Origin: an uncultured Oscillospiraceae bacterium
GTDB lineage: Bacteria > Bacillota > Clostridia > Oscillospirales > Oscillospiraceae
Reading direction: 5' to 3'
Assembly: GCA_910587395.1 (NCBI GenBank)
Contig: CAJULJ010000093.1
Span: 1-8,484, forward strand
DNA: 8,484 bases
The first letter of the stretch is position 1. Each line of letters opens with the position of its first letter. The notes below the pieces were generated by a model that searched no databases, was not told where the DNA came from, and was given only the letters and a program-made list of their open reading frames with translations. Made by a program: the position numbers and the translations under genes. This document shows, piece by piece, positions 1-6,851 of this stretch.

Positions 1-420
1 CTGGTCTGCGAAATTCAGGAGACCTTCCACGGCTTTGACAGCGAAACCCAAAAGCAGCGGGTCAATGAGTACAGCTTCTCCGAAATGCAGAGAGGGTTAG
101 ACTATATGTACGCCCACTTTGACGAGTTCCGCCTTCTGCTGGATGCCTCCCATGGCACCCGGTTTCAGAACTTTGTGGACGAGTTGGCTCAAGTGGAGGT
201 GGAATATACCTATAAATTTTTGGAGACAGTGGGCTGGTCTGATGTCAAGGAGCTACCCTCCGCAAAAGAATTGATGCACATCGTCACAACCGGCTATTTT
301 GAGGGTGTCTTTGAGGTCATCCGGCACCGGATGGACCGGGAAACCGCCGGAAAGTATGTAGAGCGGCTGGAGCGCTACCACGCGGCAGGCTTTTACGCCC
401 TGTTTTCTCCGGAAAAATAA
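1..420 (+). CDS. TetR/AcrR-family transcriptional regulator, C-terminal part
   Basis: The reading frame is open from base 1 to the TAA at 418-420, so the gene begins upstream of the window and only about 139 codons of the ligand-binding region are visible. The helix-turn-helix is not present. The all-helical, aromatic-rich pattern (for example the stretch FSEMQRGLDYMYAHFDEFRL, and a second stretch HIVTTGYFEGVFEVIRH near residues 95-111) resembles the C-terminal effector and dimerisation domain of TetR regulators, which often stand directly before ABC half-transporter pairs in Firmicutes. It lies 93 nt before the first ABC gene in the same direction, so it is a likely local repressor of those genes. 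Family assignment rests on helical pattern and context, since the diagnostic DNA-binding domain is outside the window. Confidence 0.7.
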   Translation: MVCEIQETFHGFDSETQKQRVNEYSFSEMQRGLDYMYAHFDEFRLLLDASHGTRFQNFVDELAQVEVEYTYKFLETVGWSDVKELPSAKELMHIVTTGYFEGVFEVIRHRMDRETAGKYVERLERYHAAGFYALFSPEK

Positions 421-428
421 GATTGACA

Positions 429-463
429 AGGCTGCGGACCCGGCGCGCGAGGGGAAGCAGCCT
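429..463 (+). other. Stem-loop between the TetR gene and the ABC operon
   Basis: A 7-bp perfect stem AGGCTGC (429-435) / GCAGCCT (457-463) encloses a GC-rich loop in which CCC (439-441) can also pair with GGG (451-453). It begins 9 nt after the TetR stop codon. No U-tract follows (the next bases are ATCAATAAAA), so it is not a convincing intrinsic terminator; it may be a weak terminator or an mRNA-stability hairpin. Confidence 0.3.
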
Positions 464-475
464 ATCAATAAAATC

Positions 476-495
476 ATAGGTTAGCATTATCTAAC
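476..495 (+). promoter_or_regulatory. Candidate DtxR/IdeR-type iron box before the ABC operon
   Basis: The 19 bases at 476-494 match the textbook DtxR/IdeR consensus TTAGGTTAGSCTAACCTAA at 15 of 19 positions (8 of 9 in the left half, the centre, 6 of 9 in the right half). The site also holds a perfect inverted repeat GTTAG (480-484) / CTAAC (491-495). It lies immediately before the AGGAGG ribosome binding site (501-506) of the ABC gene at 514, a place where a bound repressor would block transcription. Its left half, ATAGGTTAGCA (476-486), recurs exactly at 4058-4068. The match was made by eye; which regulator binds is not known. Confidence 0.4.
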
Positions 496-513
496 TCAAA
501 AGGAGGAACTTTT

Positions 514-2259
514 ATGGAAAAGCAAAGCCCATTTCTCCGGCTGTGGGAGCTGGGCGAGAGTGAGCATAGCGGGCTGATCCGCGCCATCATCTCGGCTGCG
601 GCAGGCGTCCTGTGTGGAATGCTGCCCTACTATGCGGCGGCGCAGATCATTATCGCCTTGCTCAATGGCAATCAGGAATGGCCGCTCTATTTGTCCTGGT
701 GCGCCGTCGGGCTGGCCGGCTATGTTTTGCGGGCCTGCCTGTATGCCCTTGGGCTGTCCCTCTCTCACAAGGCCACCTTTACAATCCTAAAAAATGTCCG
801 GGGAATGCTCCTCGACAAGCTGCCCAAGCTGCCTCTGGGGACGGTCATGGACACCTCCAGCGGCAAGATGAAGCAGATCATCGTGGACCAGGTGGAGAGC
901 ATGGAAACGCCCCTGGCCCATCTGCTGCCCGAGATGACTGGAAATATTTTCGGCCCTTTGTGTATCCTGATCTACCTGTTTGTGCTGGACTGGCGTATGG
1001 CGCTGCTCTCTCTGGTCTCAATTCCGGTGGGGATGCTGTTCATGATGCTGGTGATGATCGGCTACGGAGAGAAATACGCGGGTTCGGTCAGGACCGCACA
1101 GGCGATGAACTCCACTATTGTGGAATACATCGGCGGGATTGAAGTCATCAAGGCGTTCAATCAGGGGAAAAACTGCTACGCCAAATTTTCTGATCGGGTC
1201 CTCGCCAATGCGGCGTACTACTACAACTGGATGAAGAGCTGCCAGCTCCCCACCTCGCTGGCCAAAGCCGTGATGCCCACCACATTGATCACCGTTCTCC
1301 CAGTGGGCTGGCTGCTCTACAGCTCCGGCAGCCTCAGTATGGAGACCTTCATTACCACGCTGATCCTCTCCCTGGGCATTGCCGGTCCGCTGCTGGCGGC
1401 CATGAACTTTATGGACAGTCTGGCCAAAATCGGAACCATTGTCGGAACGGTGGACGAGATTCTGAACAGCGAGGAACAGCATCACAGCGAACAGCCGGTC
1501 AAGCTGGAGGATATGGACATTGCTTTGGAGGACGTCTCCTTCGGCTACCATGCGGATACCGAGGTTTTACACGATGTCAACCTGAAGATTCCCGCCGGGA
1601 CTATGACCGCCTTTGTAGGTCCCTCCGGCAGTGGAAAATCCACCATCGCCAAGCTGATTGCGGGCTTCTGGGATGTGTCGTCCGGGCATATTACCCTGGG
1701 CGGGCATGACCTGAAAGATATTCCGCTGACCCAGCTCTATGACCAAACCGCCTTTGTGACCCAGGACAACTATCTCTTTGACGAATCCGTTCGGGAGAAC
1801 ATCCGCATGGGCAGGCTTACCGCCACGGACGCCGAAGTGGAGGCTGTGGCCAAAGCCGCCGGCTGCGATGCCTTTATCCGCAAGCTGGAGCACGGCTATG
1901 ATACAGTTGCCGGCAGAGGCGGGGCCCATCTCTCCGGCGGAGAGCGGCAGCGGATCGCCATCGCCCGAGCGATTTTGAAAAATGCGCCTATTGTCATTCT
2001 GGACGAGGCCACCGCCTACATTGACCCGGAGAACGAGGCCGTTGTGCAGAAGGCGGTAGCAAAGCTGATTCAGGGCAAGACCGTGCTGGTCATTGCCCAC
2101 CGGCTCTCCACTATTACGGACGCAGATCAGATTGTGGTGGTAAATTCCGGCCAGATCACGGATGTTGGCACCCATGAGGAATTGCAGAAGACCTGTCCGC
2201 TGTATCAGTCCATGTGGCAGGCGCATATCGGAGCAAAGGATGGTGACGCAGTATGCTGA
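514..2259 (+). CDS. ABC half-transporter (membrane domain fused to ATPase), first subunit of a YbtPQ/IrtAB-like pair
   Basis: The 581-residue protein has an N-terminal membrane domain (about residues 20-310, around six helices) and a C-terminal ATPase domain. Visible motifs are Walker A GPSGSGKST (369-377), Q-loop Gln417, signature LSGGERQ (473-479), Walker B ending in Asp497-Glu498, and switch His529. All catalytic positions are intact. The length and order are those of type IV half-transporters. The wording around the ATPase (GFWDV, DEATAYIDPENE) resembles the YbtP/YbtQ and IrtA/IrtB group, which has an exporter fold but imports ferric siderophores. Many members of this broad family export drugs instead, so direction and substrate are open. 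The ATG follows AGGAGG (501-506) at good spacing. It overlaps the next gene by 7 nt, implying coupled translation and a heterodimer. TetR upstream and a possible iron box suggest dual control. Confidence 0.9.
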   Translation: MEKQSPFLRLWELGESEHSGLIRAIISAAAGVLCGMLPYYAAAQIIIALLNGNQEWPLYLSWCAVGLAGYVLRACLYALGLSLSHKATFTILKNVRGMLLDKLPKLPLGTVMDTSSGKMKQIIVDQVESMETPLAHLLPEMTGNIFGPLCILIYLFVLDWRMALLSLVSIPVGMLFMMLVMIGYGEKYAGSVRTAQAMNSTIVEYIGGIEVIKAFNQGKNCYAKFSDRVLANAAYYYNWMKSCQLPTSLAKAVMPTTLITVLPVGWLLYSSGSLSMETFITTLILSLGIAGPLLAAMNFMDSLAKIGTIVGTVDEILNSEEQHHSEQPVKLEDMDIALEDVSFGYHADTEVLHDVNLKIPAGTMTAFVGPSGSGKSTIAKLIAGFWDVSSGHITLGGHDLKDIPLTQLYDQTAFVTQDNYLFDESVRENIRMGRLTATDAEVEAVAKAAGCDAFIRKLEHGYDTVAGRGGAHLSGGERQRIAIARAILKNAPIVILDEATAYIDPENEAVVQKAVAKLIQGKTVLVIAHRLSTITDADQIVVVNSGQITDVGTHEELQKTCPLYQSMWQAHIGAKDGDAVC

Positions 2260-3989
2260 CCGCATTGAAATCCATCTGGCAGTTTGCCGGGAAAGAGCGG
2301 GCAAATGCCAACAAGTCCCTTGCAGTGGGCTTCCTTTATGCAATTTTCCACATGCTTCAGGTGGGAGCCATTTATCAGGTAATTCTGGCCCTGACGGGCG
2401 AGGAGCAGAGCGGAAACACCGCCCTGACAGCCCTGGCGCTGTTGGTGACCAGCATTTTGGGCCGGGCGGTCTGCAACTATTTCGGCCAGCTCCAGCAGGC
2501 CCACGCCGGGTATTTCATGGTAGGCAACAAGCGGGTCAGCATCGGCGACCGGCTGAAAAGCGTCCCCATGGGCTATTTTAACGACAACAGCCTGGGGGAG
2601 ATCACCGGCATCACCACCACGGTTTTGGAGGAGGTGGAAACCACCGCGCCCATGGTGCTGGTGGGAATGCTGGGCGGCTTCATCAACTCCCTGGTATTTA
2701 CCGCAATGGTTTTGGTCTGGGACTGGCGCATTGGCTTGATCGTGGCCGCCGCGACCGTTCTATATCTGCTGATCACCTCCGCCATGGAACGCAAGTCTGC
2801 CGTCCTGGCGCCCAAGCGGCAGACATCCGCTGCCAAAATGGTCAGCGCGGTGCTGGAGCAGGTGCAGGGCATGAGCGTCATCAAATCCTTTAACCTGACG
2901 GGCAAGGGGGACAGAAGGGTTCGGGAGGCTCTGGCGGAGAACTGCAAGTGCAATCTGGATGTGGAGCTGCTGTTTACCCCTTACACCATCGCCCAGGGGC
3001 TGGCGCTCCACCTGGGCAGCATCGCCATGATTCTGGCCGCCATTTCTTTCTATCTGGCCGGAACTATGACGCTGGCTAATACGCTGATGACCATCATCAT
3101 GTCTTTCCTGGTTTTCGCCCAGATTGAGTCCGCCGGCAGCAGTATGTCCATTCTCCGTATGGCGGACAGCGCTATCCATCACGCCAACCAAATCGACAGC
3201 ATCCCCCAGATGGACGAGGGCGGCGCCGTGATCCAACCGGAGCGGCACGATATTTCCTTTGAGGATGTCCGTTTCTCTTACGAGCAGAAAGAGATCATCC
3301 ATGGGATCAGTGTGATGCTCCCGGACAAGACCACCACCGCCATCATTGGCCCCAGCGGCTCCGGCAAGACCACGCTCTGCAATCTGATTGCCCGGTTCTG
3401 GGATGTGGACAGCGGCGCAGTAAAGATCGGCGGCAGGGATGTGCGGGAGTATACGCTGGAGTCCTTGATGGATCAGGTGAGCATGGTGTTCCAAAATGTC
3501 TATCTCTTTGCGGACACCATTGAGAACAACATCAAATTCGGCAGGCCTGACGCCACCCATGCGGAGGTGGTGGAGGCGGCCCGGAAAGCCTGCTGCGACG
3601 ACTTTATCGAGGCGTTGCCGGAGGGCTACAACACGATCATTGGCGAGGGGGGCGCATCCTTGTCCGGCGGAGAAAAACAGCGGATTTCTATTGCACGAGC
3701 TATGCTTAAGGACGCCCCTATCGTCATCCTGGACGAGGCCACCGCCAATGTGGACCCTGAAAACGAGGACCGTCTGCAAAAGGCCATTGAGTCTCTGACT
3801 CGTGACAAGACGATTATTATGATTGCCCACCGGCTGAAAACCGTTCGCAGCGCCGGCCAGATTCTGGTGGTAGACGAAGGACGGATTGTTCAGCAGGGCC
3901 GGCACGAGGATTTGATTGGACAGAAGGGCCTCTATGCCGATTTCGTCCTTGGCCGGAAAGAAGCCGTGGGCTGGAAGCTGAACAAATGA
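2253..3989 (+). CDS. ABC half-transporter (membrane domain fused to ATPase), second subunit of the pair
   Basis: This 578-residue protein has the same layout as its neighbour: membrane domain (about residues 15-310), then ATPase domain with Walker A GPSGSGKTT (366-374), a Q-loop in MVFQNVYLF, signature LSGGEKQ (470-476), Walker B Asp494-Glu495, and switch His526. Both nucleotide sites of a heterodimer should therefore be competent, unlike many exporter heterodimers that carry one degenerate site. The phrase ARFWDV after Walker A and DEATANVDPENE after Walker B again recall YbtPQ/IrtAB proteins. The start codon lies inside the end of the previous gene (ATGCTGA), a standard arrangement for translational coupling. 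The probable job is import of a chelated metal or export of a small molecule across the cytoplasmic membrane; the sequence alone does not decide this. Confidence 0.9.
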   Translation: MLTALKSIWQFAGKERANANKSLAVGFLYAIFHMLQVGAIYQVILALTGEEQSGNTALTALALLVTSILGRAVCNYFGQLQQAHAGYFMVGNKRVSIGDRLKSVPMGYFNDNSLGEITGITTTVLEEVETTAPMVLVGMLGGFINSLVFTAMVLVWDWRIGLIVAAATVLYLLITSAMERKSAVLAPKRQTSAAKMVSAVLEQVQGMSVIKSFNLTGKGDRRVREALAENCKCNLDVELLFTPYTIAQGLALHLGSIAMILAAISFYLAGTMTLANTLMTIIMSFLVFAQIESAGSSMSILRMADSAIHHANQIDSIPQMDEGGAVIQPERHDISFEDVRFSYEQKEIIHGISVMLPDKTTTAIIGPSGSGKTTLCNLIARFWDVDSGAVKIGGRDVREYTLESLMDQVSMVFQNVYLFADTIENNIKFGRPDATHAEVVEAARKACCDDFIEALPEGYNTIIGEGGASLSGGEKQRISIARAMLKDAPIVILDEATANVDPENEDRLQKAIESLTRDKTIIMIAHRLKTVRSAGQILVVDEGRIVQQGRHEDLIGQKGLYADFVLGRKEAVGWKLNK

Positions 3990-4024
3990 TGTTGTCCGAA
4001 GGGGACGGACTGGACGAAATAGGA

Positions 4025-4068
4025 CAGACAATCAAAATCACAGCAGTTATGATAGCTATAGGTTAGCA
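4025..4068 (+). promoter_or_regulatory. Possible promoter and second ATAGGTTAGCA element before the MATE remnant
   Basis: A -10-like TATGAT (4048-4053) stands 17 nt after a weak -35-like CAGACA (4025-4030). Four bases further on is ATAGGTTAGCA (4058-4068), identical to 476-486 before the ABC operon and at almost the same distance from its start codon (28 versus 27 nt). Only the left half of a DtxR-type box is preserved here. A weak 5-bp hairpin GTCCG (3994-3998) / CGGAC (4006-4010) follows the ABC stop codon. The promoter is a visual match only. Confidence 0.3.
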
Positions 4069-4096
4069 GCAGCGAATCAAGAAGAAGGTATTGATT

Positions 4097-4267
4097 ATGG
4101 CACAAAAAGCAGACACCCGCACACAACTTCTGACGGCATCGCCGTTTCAGTTGATGATCTCCCTGAGCCTTCCGGCGATTATCGGCATGGTTGTGGTCGG
4201 GCTGTACGGCTTCATGGACCGGGTATTCGTGGGCCGGCTGATCGACCAGGTGGCTATGCCATCATAA
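4097..4267 (+). pseudogene. MATE-family efflux transporter, truncated to its first ~50 codons
   Basis: The frame opens with ATG at 4097 after a purine-rich AAGAAGG (about 4081-4087) and stops at TAA 4265-4267 after 56 residues. Residues 18-50 (for example SLPAIIGMVVVGLYGFMDRV, then FVGRLI) match the first transmembrane helix region of MATE drug/sodium antiporters, which normally run to about 440-460 residues. The match ends near IDQVAM; a full MATE would continue with a GAVSI-like stretch. The bases that follow are instead the start of a - strand methyltransferase gene, so the rest of the MATE gene is missing, not merely frameshifted. It would have been the fourth gene of the TetR-ABC-ABC cluster. 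Loss of at least 11 of 12 helices makes it certainly non-functional as a transporter. Confidence 0.75.
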
Positions 4268-4326
4268 AAGGTCGTCTCTTTGCCCAGGGAGTGGTAGGCA
4301 TTTTGAATTTCATTATGACGGCTCAT
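4243..4326 (-). pseudogene. Class I SAM-dependent methyltransferase, first 28 codons only
   Basis: Reading the - strand from ATG at 4326-4324 gives 28 residues beginning MSRHNEIQNAYHSLGK and ending FYDGIATWS. I recognise this as the N-terminus of a Firmicute methyltransferase group whose members begin NEIQ..YH.L and continue FYDG..T.S before the SAM-binding domain. After Ser28 the frame runs into the antisense of the MATE fragment and stops at 4147. The SAM-binding domain is gone, so no activity is expected. Its start codon overlaps the stop of the metal-binding protein gene upstream (ATGA, 4326-4323), showing it was the next gene of that operon. It is too short for automatic gene callers. 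The identity is from memory of the family; the co-truncation with the MATE gene is seen directly. Confidence 0.6.
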
Positions 4327-4571
4327 CTGTGAAACAGCCCCTTCTTCTCATAAGGCTCCTTGGACACCGCTTTGACCTCATAGCCCGTGGCACTGATGGC
4401 GGAGCGCAGAGCGGCCTCGTCAATGTCGCTTTCCGTGAGGATCACGGTCTGCCCCTTGCTGTGGGAGGATGTGACCTTCTTCACTGGGAACGCCTTGCGG
4501 ACAGCTTCGTTCACATGGGCCTCGCACATCCCGCACATCATTCCGTCTACTTTTACTGTGTTTTTTTGCAT
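4323..4571 (-). CDS. CopZ-like heavy-metal-associated (HMA) domain protein
   Basis: The 82-residue protein is a single HMA fold with the metal loop GMMCGMC, Cys13 and Cys16 being the expected ligands, followed by the usual betaalphabetabetaalphabeta pattern (for example GQTVILTESDIDEAALRSAI, then SATGYEV). Such proteins carry Cu(I) or similar soft metals in the cytoplasm and pass them to P-type ATPases or regulators. A long basic tail (EPYEKKGLFHR) follows the fold. The start at 4571 is chosen because AGGAGG lies 6-7 nt upstream; a longer frame back to 4604 has no such site. No P-type ATPase is nearby in the window. Its stop overlaps the start of the broken methyltransferase gene by 4 nt. Confidence 0.85.
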   Translation of the reverse strand: MQKNTVKVDGMMCGMCEAHVNEAVRKAFPVKKVTSSHSKGQTVILTESDIDEAALRSAISATGYEVKAVSKEPYEKKGLFHR

Positions 4572-4771
4572 GATACCCCTCCTGTTTTGTGTTCTTCGTT
4601 CCATTTGGAATCCTTCTTACAAATCCTGCCCTCCACCGCCTCATAGCAGATGTGGAGGGAATTTCCGGTCAACCCGCCGATACTTGGCGTGGGAATCACC
4701 ATCTGGCGGTAGATCGTCTTGGCTTTCCCTTTAGGTGTATTTCATAGTTTTTGCTCCGTTCCGATCGTCGG
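4572..4771 (-). other. 200-nt stretch without a recognisable gene, before the HMA gene
   Basis: On the - strand there is a 49-codon frame (4702 to 4553) beginning MVIPTPSIGGLTG; it lacks a ribosome binding site, runs into the HMA gene in another frame, and I cannot assign it to a family. It could be the eroded end of a gene or chance. The stretch also contains the stem-loop at 4629-4659. A promoter for the HMA gene may lie here, but no clear -35/-10 pair was found. Confidence 0.35.
4629..4659 (-). repeat. 8-bp GC-rich inverted repeat in the HMA leader
   Basis: CCCTCCAC (4629-4636) and GTGGAGGG (4652-4659) are perfect reverse complements separated by 15 nt. In the mRNA of the HMA gene this stem would stand about 57 nt before the start codon. 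No U-tract follows on either strand. It may be an operator or an RNA hairpin. Confidence 0.4.
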
Positions 4772-5047
4772 TTAAATCCTTTTGTATTCCCGCAGAAGCA
4801 GACCGGCAAATACGAAACACAATAAGCTGCTGCCGCACAGCAGGTACAGATAGATTATTCCTTCCAAATCATTCAACATTGCAATTATTAAAGCGAGAAG
4901 AGAAAAGAGCAACCCGGAAAACCCACCAGCTGTTAGCGCGCCAAAGCCGCGGTACAAGCGATGTCTCGGCAGCACACGGTCAAGGCGGCAGATCCGTTCG
5001 CTGATTAATTCCGCAACTCCAATGAGCATGAAAAATCCACATTGCAT
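4772..5047 (-). CDS. Small membrane protein, unidentified
   Basis: About 91 residues if begun at ATG 5047 (a GTG at 5050 is also possible). Two clear hydrophobic segments are visible, roughly residues 35-58 (rich in Gly, Leu, Ile, Ala) and 63-85 (IIYLYLLCGSSLLCFVFAGL), with a shorter hydrophobic start (FFMLIGV) and a basic Arg-rich linker between. It ends with LLREYKRI, a positive cytoplasmic tail. No ribosome binding site precedes any of its candidate starts, so the N-terminus may be lost or the start may be wrong. It stands 40 nt after the oxidoreductase gene in the same direction. I do not recognise a family and propose no function; membrane location is inferred from hydrophobicity. Confidence 0.5.
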   Translation of the reverse strand: MQCGFFMLIGVAELISERICRLDRVLPRHRLYRGFGALTAGGFSGLLFSLLALIIAMLNDLEGIIYLYLLCGSSLLCFVFAGLLLREYKRI

Positions 5048-5087
5048 CACTTATTTTTGATTCATACATGGGACGCTTCACCGTGGC

Positions 5088-6059
5088 TCACTCCTTTTCA
5101 TATCGGCGGCGAATCATTTCCCAATCCGGCATGGCGCTCCGCAGGGCATCCCAATGGGGCATGGGAAAGACCGGATTTCTCTCCCGCAGGGCGGCAAAGG
5201 CTGTGTCTAACGCCTCCAGCTCTGTGACTGCGTTTCGGCAATGGCCGGTGGCGGCAAGTTCTCCGATGGTGGTCTTGGCCATGAGGCGCAGTATGGTATA
5301 AGACAGCGCCCCTTTCAAACCGTGGAGCTTCTCCATCGTATCCTCCGGCAAAATGGGGTAGCCCAGGGCGTCCAGAAGGCCGTAGCCCTCCCGGACCGCC
5401 TGAAGTCCTGTTTTGATCTGCTTTCCTGTGGCCCGCCTCAGATTACAGTCAAGGGCATAGCTCAGGTAGGCGATGGGCAGGATGAAAGCCAGATGGCACT
5501 TGTACCAGGCATCCATATCCGCTGACCAGGTGAGCCGGTAGCCGGTGCCGGAAAAAGCCGAAGTAAGGGCCTGCTTGTCCGCCGTGGACGGTTCCCCGCG
5601 CACTCCGCCAACGGTCATTCCCATATCGCCAAACCGGACGCAGACGGCCTTATCCGTCTCCCGCCGTCCTCCGGTGCCCTGAAAGCCGAACAGCACCGTT
5701 TTGTGGGCGGCAGTATGTGCCTGTATGTACGTTTCCATCGTCCCGGCATCCATGTTGTTCCCCACCAGCACTACTATGGGGCTGTCCGCCTGGGCCAGAT
5801 CGTCCAGGATTGCCGCCATCTGCTGGTACTGCATGACGGCAAAACCCATATCGTAGTGTTCGCTGTCCAGTGCCCCAATGACGCGGGGACGGTCATGGGT
5901 GGTCTTTTTTTGCAAGTGGTGGACGATGGTCAGGCCGTCCCGCTCCAGAGTTTCCCGCCAGCTTCCACGGGCCAGCAGAGTCACATCGTTCCCCGCCGCG
6001 CACAGCACATGGGCCAGATAGCAGCCGATGACACCCGCGCCATAAACCAAAATTTTCAT
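5088..6059 (-). CDS. Ketopantoate reductase-like (ApbA/PanE superfamily) NAD(P)-dependent oxidoreductase, divergent
   Basis: The 323-residue protein begins with a Rossmann fold, MKILVYGAGVIGCYLA, with the dinucleotide loop GAGVIG at 7-12 and a basic Arg31 after beta-2 (LLARGS) that fits NADP. A VLVGNN stretch (Asn101-Asn102) corresponds to the Asn98 region of E. coli PanE, and Lys187 (WYKC) to catalytic Lys176. By eye, however, the Asn180 position is Ala191, and the EID motif holding Glu256 is replaced near residues 274-280 (CRNAVTE). True ketopantoate reduction (pantothenate pathway) is therefore doubtful; a related 2-oxo-acid reductase role is more likely, substrate unknown. Length is slightly above the usual ~300. 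The start has AGGGGG just upstream and lies 9 nt after the ZIP gene, so the two are co-transcribed. Confidence 0.8.
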   Translation of the reverse strand: MKILVYGAGVIGCYLAHVLCAAGNDVTLLARGSWRETLERDGLTIVHHLQKKTTHDRPRVIGALDSEHYDMGFAVMQYQQMAAILDDLAQADSPIVVLVGNNMDAGTMETYIQAHTAAHKTVLFGFQGTGGRRETDKAVCVRFGDMGMTVGGVRGEPSTADKQALTSAFSGTGYRLTWSADMDAWYKCHLAFILPIAYLSYALDCNLRRATGKQIKTGLQAVREGYGLLDALGYPILPEDTMEKLHGLKGALSYTILRLMAKTTIGELAATGHCRNAVTELEALDTAFAALRERNPVFPMPHWDALRSAMPDWEMIRRRYEKE

Positions 6060-6068
6060 TTTACCCCC

Positions 6069-6851
6069 TTACCCCAGCGCCACATCCAGCGCCAGCATGA
6101 TGGTAAATCCTGCCGCGAAGAACAGCGTCCCCAGATTGGAGTGTTCCCCGGCGGACGCCTCTGGGATCAGTTCCTCCACCACTACATAGACCATGGCTCC
6201 TGCCGCGAAGCTGAGCAGGTAAGGCAGAGCGGGCAGGATCAGCCCCGCCGTCAGCATGGTCAGCCCCGCCGCCAAAGGCTCCACGATGCCGGAGAGGACG
6301 CCATACAGAAATGCCCGGCCTTTTCCCATTCCCTCCGCCCGTAACGGCATGGAGATGATCGCCCCCTCCGGGAAATTCTGAAGGGCGATGCCGATGGACA
6401 GGGCCAGCGTACCGGCGGCGGTGATACCGCTGTTCCCGGCCATCCAGCCCGCCAGCACCACGCCTACCGCCATCCCCTCCGGGATGTTGTGGAGGGTGAC
6501 GGCCAGCACCAGCATGGTGGTCCGTTTCAGCCGGGTGTGGGGGCCTTCCGGCTCATTGCTGTTCTGGTGCAAATGGGGGATCGTCCTGTCCAAAACCAGC
6601 AGAAACAGAACGCCCAGCCAAAACCCTATAACAGCAGGGAGAAACGCCCACCGGCCCATATCCCCCGCCTGCTCCATCGCGGGGACCAGCAGACTCCAGA
6701 CAGACGCCGCCACCATGACCCCGGCGGCAAAGCCGGTCAAGGACCGCTGAACCATCGGATTCATTCTTCCTTTTATGAAGAACACGCACCCTGCTCCCAA
6801 CGAAGTCCCCAGGAAGGGGAGGAGCAGTTCAAGGACTACATTTCTTGTCAT
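6069..6851 (-). CDS. ZIP-family divalent metal transporter (ZupT/GufA type)
   Basis: The 260-residue integral membrane protein shows the ZIP hallmarks: HNIPEG (121-126) in helix 4 and QNFPEG (158-163) in helix 5, which together form the binuclear metal site, plus Glu191 in GIVEP and a VEELIPE segment (225-231). A His-containing cytoplasmic loop (HLHQ...PH, about 93-105) separates helices 3 and 4, typical of the family. Members bring Zn2+, and often Fe2+ or Mn2+, into the cytoplasm. The ATG at 6851 was chosen because it overlaps the stop of the preceding methyltransferase gene as ATGA; a GTG at 6878 would add nine residues. Its place in a run of genes downstream of feoB fits iron or zinc uptake. 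Confidence 0.9.
   Translation of the reverse strand: MTRNVVLELLLPFLGTSLGAGCVFFIKGRMNPMVQRSLTGFAAGVMVAASVWSLLVPAMEQAGDMGRWAFLPAVIGFWLGVLFLLVLDRTIPHLHQNSNEPEGPHTRLKRTTMLVLAVTLHNIPEGMAVGVVLAGWMAGNSGITAAGTLALSIGIALQNFPEGAIISMPLRAEGMGKGRAFLYGVLSGIVEPLAAGLTMLTAGLILPALPYLLSFAAGAMVYVVVEELIPEASAGEHSNLGTLFFAAGFTIMLALDVALG

Noticed and set aside
423..428. Perfect TTGACA as a -35 box for the ABC operon
   Set aside because: No -10-like hexamer is found at 16-18 nt downstream (the bases there are GC-rich), so it is probably chance.
2760..4031. Long - strand open frame of 423 codons opposite the second ABC gene
   Set aside because: It is antisense to a clear ABC transporter with all ATPase motifs; it has no recognisable domains and arises from high-GC codon bias. 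The same applies to the antisense frame at 1567-2343.
4252..4332. + strand frame reading GYAIIKGRLFAQGVVGILNF after the MATE stop, as the MATE C-terminus
   Set aside because: It does not resemble a MATE end, and the same bases on the - strand read as the N-terminus of a methyltransferase directly overlapping the HMA stop, which explains them better.
4572..4604. Longer start for the HMA protein at 4604
   Set aside because: The added residues (MERRTQNRRGI) are encoded by the ribosome binding site region itself; AGGAGG is ideally placed for 4571.
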